A stretch of 64,000 bases of DNA, taken from Desulfobacillus sp041396245. Its GTDB lineage: Bacteria; Pseudomonadota; Gammaproteobacteria; Burkholderiales; Rhodocyclaceae. Shown piece by piece: positions 28,211 through 34,965 of this stretch. The position numbers were made by a program, and so were the translations under genes. How positions within the stretch are numbered: the stretch's first letter is position 1; every line of letters starts with the position of its first letter. The notes beneath the pieces are model-generated. The model searched no databases, was not told the origin of the DNA, and worked only from the letters and a program-made list of their open reading frames with translations. The stretch covers positions 1 through 64,000 of the forward strand of contig JAWKYW010000004.1 of NCBI GenBank assembly GCA_041396245.1, given 5' to 3'.

Positions 28211-28765
28211 TTACTGTCGAATGAATGTGGCATTCAGCGGTTCTGACCGATTCTTGGGATCAGGGCAGGAAAACGACGAGGGATGAGCGAATGTTGGGAA
28301 ATCGCCACCAGATCGGCTATACACGATCATGGTCGCGAGAATCCTACGGTCACTTGCTCTTATTACGTTAAAGGTATGCTTACCGACAGCTAAGTATCCA
28401 GACACAATCGGTTCGTCGATGATTTCGTAATAATACAAATCCGTTGGCTTTGCTTCGAAGTGAAGCGGCTTGTCGGGAACTGATGGTTTCGCTGGAATTC
28501 TGATAATTCCGTCTTTATCGAGATATGCAGGCGGAATCTGAACACGCTCGAATACCTTGGTGCCCCCATCCTTCTCACACATCCCTCGCACCCGATAATC
28601 CCAATACGCCTTCCTGCCCTCGAAGAAGCCGATGGCGAGCAGGAGCAGAACAACGAACGTTGCAGGTATCAGCAACAGCTTCTTGACCAGACTTGCGCCT
28701 CGCATTCCGGCACGCAAGCGGCTTGTGCATCGCCTAAGGGATGTATGTTGTTGACTGGTCTTCAT
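28211..28765 (-). CDS. Small single-span protein C, putative immunity or accessory protein
   Basis: 184 residues from the ATG at 28765. The N-terminus and transmembrane helix are almost identical to protein B (MKTSQQHTSLRRCTSRL), followed by GFFEGRKAYWDYR and GMCEKDGGTKVFE. The middle is unique, and YSRSGGDFPTFAHPSSFSC ends the conserved part. It has the same upstream 26 nt as B, including GGAGGAGG. The ATG overlaps the stop of the RTX remnant, and truncated lipase 3 starts 20 nt after its stop. If each small protein is cognate to the lipase before it, C belongs to the broken RTX gene and is an orphan. Confidence 0.7.
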   Translation of the reverse strand: MKTSQQHTSLRRCTSRLRAGMRGASLVKKLLLIPATFVVLLLLAIGFFEGRKAYWDYRVRGMCEKDGGTKVFERVQIPPAYLDKDGIIRIPAKPSVPDKPLHFEAKPTDLYYYEIIDEPIVSGYLAVGKHTFNVIRASDRRILATMIVYSRSGGDFPTFAHPSSFSCPDPKNRSEPLNATFIRQ

Positions 28766-28805
28766 GCCGCCCTCCTCCATTCACAATCGTTAGCCGCTTT
28801 CTGCC

Positions 28806-28829
28806 CGCCGTCTCCGGGAAATTGACTTT
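28806..28829 (-). repeat. Dispersed bipartite motif, copy 7 (one mismatch)
   Basis: TTGACTTT replaces CTGACTTT. It lies 41 nt upstream of the protein C start, the same offset as copies 4 and 6. Confidence 0.75.
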
Positions 28830-28832
28830 TAT

Positions 28833-28856
28833 CGCCGTCCTGCGGAGACTGACTTT
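28833..28856 (-). repeat. Dispersed bipartite motif, copy 8
   Basis: Exact match, 3 nt from copy 7 in the same orientation, in the tail of the RTX remnant. Confidence 0.85.
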
Positions 28857-29223
28857 TACCGAAGCGCCTGTTCCTTGTCTTGCTGCCTTCGACCACGACA
28901 CCGATGCTTGCGCTGCCCACTTGGTGATCCGCCCCCGCGCCGCCATAGATCGTGTCGTTGCCGGCCCCGCCGACAATTTAGTCCTCGCCGCCGCCGCTCG
29001 ATGGGTCGGCGAGCACCAGGTAGCTCGCCCCCTCGCCGGCGGCCAGCGTGACGGTCAGGTTCGCGGCGCTGGCGACCCGCTCGAAGCGCACGGTGTCGCC
29101 GCCTTCGAGGTCGTGGATCGTGTCGGACGTGCCGCACATGGAGACTGTGTTGTTATTGCGGATCGGATCGAAGCCGGATGCTTCATGCAATGGGTACATT
29201 CCGCCCCAGATTCTTGCTCCGGC

Positions 29224-29252
29224 TTGATTGATGCATATCTTGTATGTATTAT
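29224..29252 (+). promoter_or_regulatory. Probable brnTA promoter
   Basis: TTGATT (29224-29229), a 17-nt spacer and TATTAT (29247-29252). The BrnT ATG at 29259 lies 6 nt past the -10, so transcription would begin at or next to the A of the ATG and the message could be leaderless. No Shine-Dalgarno sequence precedes the ATG. The AT-rich spacer contains ATGCAT and is a likely autoregulatory operator. Confidence 0.55.
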
Positions 29253-29258
29253 TTCCGC

Positions 29259-29525
29259 ATGAGCTTCGAATTCGACCCGAAGAAGGCCACCGCGAATGTG
29301 CGCAAACATGGCGTTTCGTTCGCCGAGGCCGAACCGGTGCTGTACGACCCCCGCGCGCTGACGCGGGAAGACAACGGTGCGGCTGGAGAGATGCGCTACC
29401 AGACCGTAGGAGTTGGCGCGCTGGGTCGGGTCTTGATGGTCTGCTGGACTGAGCGCGGATCGTCCGTCCGCGTGATTTCGGCGAGATTGGCAACTGCACG
29501 CGAAAGGAAATGCTATGAAAGCTAA
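29259..29525 (+). CDS. brnT: BrnT family toxin
   Basis: 88 residues from the ATG at 29259 (MSFEFDPKKATANVRKHGVSF). BrnT is a RelE-like mRNA-cleaving toxin. The N-terminal FEFDPKKA..N..KHGVSF..A, RYQTVG and RVISARLATARERK segments are the family signature. An ATG 15 nt upstream is possible but would add a non-conserved MYYFR. The 3' end overlaps brnA by 11 nt. It is the only rightward unit inside the secretion locus. Confidence 0.88.
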   Translation: MSFEFDPKKATANVRKHGVSFAEAEPVLYDPRALTREDNGAAGEMRYQTVGVGALGRVLMVCWTERGSSVRVISARLATARERKCYES

Positions 29526-29766
29526 TTACGACATGACCAAAGCCAAGCGCGGCGCTGTGCTCTCTTCTGCTGGCAAGACGCGTATCACGATCTACCTTGA
29601 CGATGCGATTCTGGAGGCCTTTCGCCAGCGCGCGGAGAAGGAAGGCAAAGGCTACCAAACGCTGATCAATGAAGTTCTGAGCGCATCGCTCGGGCAGAAC
29701 AACGCCCCCGTGACTATCGGCGCCTTGCGCAAGGTGTTGCGCGAGGAATTGAAGCACGCGGCCTGA
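29515..29766 (+). CDS. brnA: BrnA family antitoxin
   Basis: 83 residues. A short N-terminal part is followed by a ribbon-helix-helix-like segment (KTRITIYLDDAILEAFRQRAEKEGKGYQTLINEVL), typical of BrnA/CopG DNA-binding antitoxins. It neutralises BrnT and represses the operon. It overlaps brnT by 11 nt, with GAAAGGAAA upstream. Convergent to the ABC exporter with 20 nt between stops. Confidence 0.87.
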   Translation: MKANYDMTKAKRGAVLSSAGKTRITIYLDDAILEAFRQRAEKEGKGYQTLINEVLSASLGQNNAPVTIGALRKVLREELKHAA

Positions 29767-29786
29767 TGGCGCCTTGTCCATGAAAC

Positions 29787-31997
29787 TCATTCTTTCTCCG
29801 TCTCTCTCTCGGGAGCCTGCGCCGACTGCGCTCCCCCCGCCTTCGGCCCAAAGCTAAACACCTCATCCACCTGCAGCCCCTTCGGGATCTGGTGGGTGAT
29901 GAAGAGCATCGTCACATTGCCTTTCAGGCGGTTGATGGTCTGGGCGAAGTGTTCGGCGGTCTGCTGGTCGAGGCTGGAGACGGCCTCGTCGAAGATGAGG
30001 ATCTTCGGGCGCTTGAGCAGCGCCCTTGCGATGGCCAGGCGCTGGCGCTGGCCGCCGGAGAGGCCGACGCCGTGTTCGCCGATTTCGGTCTGGTAGCCCT
30101 GCGGCAGTTGTTCGATGACGTCGTGGATCTCGGCGAGCTTGCAGGCTTTGATGACATCCTCGAAGCCGGCCTGCGGGTGGGCCATGACGAGATTGTCGTA
30201 GACCGTGCCGGCGAAGAGCACGGTCTCCTGCGGCACGACGCCGTAGGTCTGGCGCAGCTCGTTGGCGGCGAGGTGGCGGATGTCCCGTCCGTCGAGCAGG
30301 ATCTGTCCGTCCGTGGGCAGGTAGAAGCCCTGCAGAAGTTTCGCCAGCGTGCTCTTGCCGCAGCCGGAGGGGCCCATCAGCACGTTGAGGCGGCCGGGCT
30401 TGAGCGTGAGGTTGAGGTTGCGGTAAAGATAGGGATGGTGGTTGGAATAGCGAAAGCTCACCTGCCTGAGGTCGATGCGGCCAGCGCCGCCGGCTTCCCG
30501 CTGGGGAACGAGGGCGTGCGGCTCGGCCGGGGCGTCCATCAGGTCGCCGAGGCGCTTGACCGCGATATTGGCCTGCTGGAATTCCTGCCAGAGGCCGACC
30601 AGGCGCAGCATGGGCTGGCTCATGCGGCTGGCGAACATCTGGAAGGCGACGAGCATGCCGACCGTGAAGCCGTCGTTCTGCATCACCAGCAAGGCGCCTG
30701 CGACGAGGATGGAGAGCGTCATGGCCTGCTCCAGGCCATTCGACAGCACGTTGTAGGTGTTGGAGACCTGCCGCGTGGAGAAGCCGGCGGCGAGGTAGTC
30801 GGCCAGATAGCCGCCGTACTTCTTCTCGAGATGCGGTTCCATCTGCAGCGACTTGACGGTGGCGATGCCGGAGACGTATTCGGTGAGGAAGCTCTGGTTC
30901 CTGGCGCCGAGGAGGAACTGGCGGTTGAGCTTGTCGCGGAAGACGGGGGCGACCAGGAAGCTGATGAGGCCGATGGCGCCGAGCAGCGCCACGGCGATGA
31001 GCGAGAGCTGCCAGGAGTACCAGAACATCACCGCCAGGAAGATGAGCAGGAAGGGGAAGTCGAGGATGAGGCTGACGGCGGCGCCCGAGACAAACTCTCG
31101 AATGGTCTCGACGCCGTGCAGGCGGGCGACCAGCACGCCGGTCGTGCGGTGCTCGAAGAAGGGCAGCGGCAGGCGCAAGAGGTGCCTGAAGACCTGGCTG
31201 CCGAGCACGGCGTCGATGCGGTTGCCGGTGTGCAGCACCAGGTACTGCCGCAGCCAGCTCATGGCGCTGGTGAACAGCATGAACAGGATCAGGGCGACGC
31301 CGATGACCACCAGCGTGGACTGCGTCTGGTGCACCACCACCTTGTCGATGATGACCTGGGTGAAGACCGGGGTGGCGAGGCCGACCGTCTGGATGGAGAG
31401 CGAGGCGAGCAGGACGTCGCGCCAGATGCGTTTGTGCCGGAGGAGTTCGGGTATGAACCAGCGAAAGCCGAACGGCCGGGGGGCGGCGCCTTCGCCCGCG
31501 CCCTCCGCGGTCGTGGCGCTTGCCGCCGGGGCGGGGGGCGCGATGAGGATCAGATCGGCTTCGAAGTAGAGGTCGAACTCGGCGAGCGGCAGGGTTTCGG
31601 GCTGCTCGCAGCCGACGCGAAAGTAGAGCAGGTGGTTGGCGTCGGCACGCAGGAGGAGTGCGGGTTTCAGCGCGTCGGATTCGGGCGGCTCGTCGGCCTC
31701 GCCTTCGCGCACGACATGCAGTTGCGTCGGCACGCCGGGCGCGGGCGGCGTCTCCGCATGCGGCGCTGCGCGCAGGAAGGCGATGCAGGGCAAAGCCAGC
31801 CCCGGCAGGACGGCGGCAGTAATGCGACGTTCGCCGGTCTTGAAGCCCAGGGCACGGGCGGCTTCATGCAGGGTGACGATGGAGTGCTGCGGGGGAAATT
31901 CCTGGGCGACAAGGGCGGCGTCGAAAGGCAACCGGCCGATCCGGCAGAGGCTGCCCAGCAGCCAAAGCAGGTCCTCCCCCTCGAGGCGTCCCTCCAT
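29787..31997 (-). CDS. Type I secretion ABC exporter (HlyB/LapB type)
   Basis: 736 residues from the ATG at 31997 (GGGAGGGG upstream; a TTG two codons earlier is possible). The N-terminal ~130 residues resemble a C39 peptidase fold but lack the catalytic Cys in an ECG context, so this is a C39-like domain that docks unprocessed RTX substrates. Six transmembrane helices span about 185-450. The nucleotide-binding domain has Walker A GPSGCGKST, LSGGQRQRLAIARALL, Walker B ILIFDEAVSSLD and the H-loop FITHQ. It pairs with the HlyD protein at the far end of the locus. The two are separated by about 13.5 kb of substrates and small proteins. Confidence 0.93.
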   Translation of the reverse strand: MEGRLEGEDLLWLLGSLCRIGRLPFDAALVAQEFPPQHSIVTLHEAARALGFKTGERRITAAVLPGLALPCIAFLRAAPHAETPPAPGVPTQLHVVREGEADEPPESDALKPALLLRADANHLLYFRVGCEQPETLPLAEFDLYFEADLILIAPPAPAASATTAEGAGEGAAPRPFGFRWFIPELLRHKRIWRDVLLASLSIQTVGLATPVFTQVIIDKVVVHQTQSTLVVIGVALILFMLFTSAMSWLRQYLVLHTGNRIDAVLGSQVFRHLLRLPLPFFEHRTTGVLVARLHGVETIREFVSGAAVSLILDFPFLLIFLAVMFWYSWQLSLIAVALLGAIGLISFLVAPVFRDKLNRQFLLGARNQSFLTEYVSGIATVKSLQMEPHLEKKYGGYLADYLAAGFSTRQVSNTYNVLSNGLEQAMTLSILVAGALLVMQNDGFTVGMLVAFQMFASRMSQPMLRLVGLWQEFQQANIAVKRLGDLMDAPAEPHALVPQREAGGAGRIDLRQVSFRYSNHHPYLYRNLNLTLKPGRLNVLMGPSGCGKSTLAKLLQGFYLPTDGQILLDGRDIRHLAANELRQTYGVVPQETVLFAGTVYDNLVMAHPQAGFEDVIKACKLAEIHDVIEQLPQGYQTEIGEHGVGLSGGQRQRLAIARALLKRPKILIFDEAVSSLDQQTAEHFAQTINRLKGNVTMLFITHQIPKGLQVDEVFSFGPKAGGAQSAQAPERETEKE

Positions 31998-32056
31998 CGA
32001 CAATCCCCTCCCTGGCTGGCCGGCTCGGGCCGGTCTTGATGCCGAATGAATGGGGG

Positions 32057-32100
32057 ATTAGAGCATGATTTCATTCACACAAAGTGTGAATTTTGTCACG
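32057..32100 (-). promoter_or_regulatory. CRP-like site and -10 box upstream of the exporter gene
   Basis: On the minus strand, CGTGA-N6-TCACA (32100-32085) matches the CRP consensus at 9 of 10 positions. A TCTAAT at 32062-32057 could be the -10. The site centre then lies about 42 nt before the predicted start, the class II activator position. An 8-bp palindrome ATTCACAC-AAA-GTGTGAAT (32073-32091) overlaps the site. No strong -35 exists, as expected for an activated promoter. Confidence 0.55.
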
Positions 32101-32322
32101 GTATTCCACTAGATGAGAATTGAAGCATCCCATCGATATGTTGTTAGCTGCTGTTTTATTGATATTTATTTGCCATCAACTATTACTATGGGCATATTAT
32201 TTGTCGATGCCGAATTCGGTTGTGTTTTGGTTTGAGGCGTTCCGGCGGGCGGGCCGGGAGCGGCCTCGGGGCAACGACTTGTCGCGGTGGGATACGGCCG
32301 GGCGAGGCCGGGCAGGACCGGT
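32101..32322. other. AT-rich spacer between cyclase and exporter genes
   Basis: The left part of this gap (about 32110-32230) is markedly AT-rich for this genome; the right part is GC-rich with a direct repeat of GCCCGGCC. I see no convincing gene. A TTG-initiated frame from 32120 has a hydrophobic start but then runs antisense into the cyclase gene. Confidence 0.5.
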
Positions 32323-33210
32323 TCAGCCGACCTTGAACTCGACCACTTCGCCCTTGGCATCGAGGGCGTGGCCGAAGCTGATGCGCCCCCTGCTGCGCAG
32401 GATGACTTCCTCGCGCTTGAGGGCGAACTCCGCCTCGCCGGCGAAGGTGACGTAGGTGCCGTTGGTGCTCTGGTCGATCAGCACGAACTTGTCGCGCCGG
32501 CGCTCGATCCTGGCGTGGGTGCGCGAGGCGCGGCGGTCGTTGATGATGATGTCGCAGGCGGCATCCCGGCCGAGGGAAAAGACGGCGTGGCTGGCGTCGA
32601 GCACCTTCTCCTCGTCGCCGTGGCGCACCGTCAGGCAGGCGGCGACCGCGGAGGCCGTGACGCTGGCGGACTTCATGGTGAGGTCGTCGGATTCCTGCCA
32701 GATCACCTCGCACACCCGCACGTCCTCGGCCTTGCCCTTGACGGAGAGGGCGTCGATCTCCCGCGTGGATTGCCGCAGCAGCGGCGGCAGGGCATCGACG
32801 GTTGCGCCGGTGGTGATGATCTGGCCGGCCTTGGCGAGGCCGGCCATGCGCGAGGCCATGTTGACCGTGTCGCCGAAGACATCGTTGCCGTCCTCGATGG
32901 CGGGGCCGAAGTGGAAGCCGACGCGGATGGCCAGCTTGATGCCGGAAACCGGCGGCAGGTCGTCCACGCGCTGCTGCATGGAACAGGCCGCGTCCATGCC
33001 GGCTTCGGCGCTGTCGAACACCGCCATCACCTCGTCGCCGATGGTCTTGATGACGCGGCCCTTGAACTGCTCGGTGGCGCGCGTCATGCGGTTGAGGCAG
33101 CGCTCGACGGCGTGCAAGGCCTCCTTGTCGCCCAGCTTTTCATAGAGACGCGTGCTGCCGGATACGTCGGCGAAAAGCACGCAGAGATTGCGTTCGGACT
33201 TGTTGCTCAT
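32323..33210 (-). CDS. Class III adenylate/guanylate cyclase with C-terminal FHA domain
   Basis: 295 residues. The cyclase catalytic domain is about 1-175: CVLFADVSGSTRLYE carries the first metal-binding Asp, KTIGDEVMAVF the second, and GDTVNMASRM is the conserved dimer-interface segment. The FHA domain is about 205-290 (FSLGRDAACDIIINDRRASRTHARIE, then STNGTYV), with the Arg and Ser/His residues that read phosphothreonine. It probably makes cAMP, tuned by a Ser/Thr kinase; two Hanks kinases lie in this window. It sits directly upstream of the exporter with a CRP-like site between them. Confidence 0.9.
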   Translation of the reverse strand: MSNKSERNLCVLFADVSGSTRLYEKLGDKEALHAVERCLNRMTRATEQFKGRVIKTIGDEVMAVFDSAEAGMDAACSMQQRVDDLPPVSGIKLAIRVGFHFGPAIEDGNDVFGDTVNMASRMAGLAKAGQIITTGATVDALPPLLRQSTREIDALSVKGKAEDVRVCEVIWQESDDLTMKSASVTASAVAACLTVRHGDEEKVLDASHAVFSLGRDAACDIIINDRRASRTHARIERRRDKFVLIDQSTNGTYVTFAGEAEFALKREEVILRSRGRISFGHALDAKGEVVEFKVG

Positions 33211-33252
33211 GCGGGTTCCGTGATCCCTGGCTTGCTTCGACGCCGAATCATA

Positions 33253-34167
33253 TCAAACATCATCGCCGCCGCGCAGCGGAATGACGGACGGGTCGTCGAA
33301 GGGCTCCGGATCGAAGGCGCGGTCGCCTTCCGGGTCGGGCCGGCCGCTGGCCTTCAGGTTGCGGAAATCGTAGAGCCTGGGGTCGGCCAGGTGCGAGGGC
33401 GCGACGTTGCCGAGCGCGGCGAAGATCTTCTCCACCCGGCCGGGAAAGCGCCTGTCCCATTCGCGCAGCAGCGCCTTGGTTTCTTTACGCTTCAACTGCT
33501 CCTGCGAGCCGCACAGGTCGCAGGGGATGATCGGGAAGCGACGCAGTTGCGCCCAGGCCTCGAGGTCGGGCTCGCGGCAATAGGCGAGCGGGCGGATGAC
33601 GATGTGGCGGCCGTCGTCGGAGACCAGCTTGGGCGGCATGGCCTTCAGCTTGCCGCCGTAGAACATGTTGAGGAACAGCGTTTCGAGGATGTCGTCGCGG
33701 TGGTGGCCAAGGGCGATCTTGGTGGCGCCCAGTTCGCCGGCGACGCGGTAGAGCACGCCGCGGCGCAGCCGCGAGCAGAGCGAGCAGGTGGTCTTGCCCT
33801 CGGGGATGACGCGCTTCACCACCGAGTAGGTGTCCTGCTCCTCGATGTGGAAGGGCACGCCCAGCCCCTTGAGATACTCGGGCAGCACCTGGGCCGGGAA
33901 GCCCGGCTGCTTCTGGTCGAGGTTGACGGCAATGAGCTCGAAGCGCACCGGCGCGATTTCGCGCAGCTGCAGGAAGATGTCGAGCAGCGCGTGGCTGTCC
34001 TTGCCGCCCGAGAGGCAGACCATGACGCGGTCGTCGTCCTCGATCATGTTGAAGTCGCCGATGGCCTGGCCGACGTTGCGGCGCAGCCGCTTGGCCAGCT
34101 TGTTGGCCTCGTGCCTTTCCTTCTCTCCCAGCTCGTCGGGGAGCAAGGCCTCCAGGTACGCACTCAC
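33253..34167 (-). CDS. ttcA: tRNA 2-thiocytidine biosynthesis protein
   Basis: 304 residues from a GTG at 34167, which overlaps the stop of the upstream SDR gene (GTGA). TtcA is a 4Fe-4S ATP pyrophosphatase that thiolates C32 of tRNA. SGGKDSHALLD is the PP-loop, TTCSLCSRLRRG the CxxC cluster motif, and ALGHHRDDILETLFLNMFYGGKLKAMPPKL the family signature; IIPCDLCGSQE carries another CxxC. The ORF extends further upstream in another gene's territory without similarity. Confidence 0.95.
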   Translation of the reverse strand: MSAYLEALLPDELGEKERHEANKLAKRLRRNVGQAIGDFNMIEDDDRVMVCLSGGKDSHALLDIFLQLREIAPVRFELIAVNLDQKQPGFPAQVLPEYLKGLGVPFHIEEQDTYSVVKRVIPEGKTTCSLCSRLRRGVLYRVAGELGATKIALGHHRDDILETLFLNMFYGGKLKAMPPKLVSDDGRHIVIRPLAYCREPDLEAWAQLRRFPIIPCDLCGSQEQLKRKETKALLREWDRRFPGRVEKIFAALGNVAPSHLADPRLYDFRNLKASGRPDPEGDRAFDPEPFDDPSVIPLRGGDDV

Positions 34168-34910
34168 AGCACGACACTCCTGCCGCCGTCCACGGCGATG
34201 GTCTGGCCGGTGACATAGGGCGCGTCGGCCAGCAGGAACAGCACCGTGCGGGCGATGTCGGCCGGATCGCCGCAACGCCTGAGCAGGGTGCGGGCTACCA
34301 CGTTCGCCTGGGCGGCGGCGTCGATAGCGCCGTTCTCCGGCCACATGATCGGCCCGGGGGCGATGCCGTTTACCCGCACGTGCGGCGCCAGCTCCAGGGC
34401 GAGGGCGCGGGTCAGCCCCGCCAGGCCGGCCTTGGCGGCGCAGTAGAGCGGGAAATTCTTCAGCGGCCGCTCGGCGTGGATGTCGGTGATGTTCACGATG
34501 GCGCCGCGCGCTGCGGCGAGGTGCGGCGCCGCCGCCTGCGCCAGGAACAGCGGCGCCTTGAGGTTGGTGCCGATGAGGTCGTCCCAGTCGCGCGCGCCGA
34601 TGCTGCCGACGGGCGTGGCGTAGAAGCTGGAGGCGTTGTTCACCAGCGCATCGAGGCGGCCGAAATGGCCGACGATGTCGGCGACCAGGCGCGGCAGGTG
34701 GTCTGTTTCCAGCAGGTCGGCCTGGAAGGCCAGGGCCGAACCGGGGCGGGCGGCGTTGAGCTCGGCGACGAGGGCCTGCGCCGCCTCCGCCGACTTGCGG
34801 TAATGCAGGGCCAGGCTGGCGCCCTCGGCATGGAGCACGCGCGCGGTCTCGGCGCCGACGCGGCGGGCGGCGCCGGTGACGAGCACTGTCCTGTCCTGCA
34901 TGGAAGTCAT
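34164..34910 (-). CDS. Short-chain dehydrogenase, pteridine reductase-like (FolM type)
   Basis: 248 residues from the ATG at 34910 (AGAGGA 8 nt upstream). It is a Rossmann SDR with VTGAARRVGAETA, in which an Arg follows the glycine motif as in pteridine reductases. NNASS, the catalytic YCAAKAG and RVNGIAPGPIMWPE follow. It likely reduces dihydromonapterin or dihydrofolate with NADPH. It is paired with ttcA as in several betaproteobacteria and divergent from the methyltransferase gene with 55 nt between starts. Confidence 0.85.
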   Translation of the reverse strand: MTSMQDRTVLVTGAARRVGAETARVLHAEGASLALHYRKSAEAAQALVAELNAARPGSALAFQADLLETDHLPRLVADIVGHFGRLDALVNNASSFYATPVGSIGARDWDDLIGTNLKAPLFLAQAAAPHLAAARGAIVNITDIHAERPLKNFPLYCAAKAGLAGLTRALALELAPHVRVNGIAPGPIMWPENGAIDAAAQANVVARTLLRRCGDPADIARTVLFLLADAPYVTGQTIAVDGGRSVVL

Positions 34911-34965
34911 CGAAGATCCTCTTGAATTTGCGAATTTTAACGGAATCGGGCAGATTCGACTCCCC

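Larger units (their letters stand above)
28762..29150 (-). pseudogene. RTX protein remnant with nonsense mutation
   Basis: Reading leftward, the frame shows DTIHDLEGGDTVRFERVA, a GEGASYLVLADP strand, then GGGED, a TAA at 28980-28978, and in the same frame IVGGAGNDTIYGGAGAD. Elsewhere in this locus the equivalent string is GGGEDYIVGGAGND, so a Tyr codon has become a stop. The frame continues to a tail ending AANDCEWRRAA whose stop overlaps protein C's start. The 5' part, including any lipase domain, is missing; the boundary near 29150 is approximate and the brnTA genes lie just beyond. Confidence 0.75.

Noticed and set aside
32120..32455. Rightward 111-codon frame with hydrophobic start before the FHA-cyclase
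   Set aside because: It begins at TTG without a ribosome-binding site and most of it runs antisense to the cyclase gene; no family pattern.
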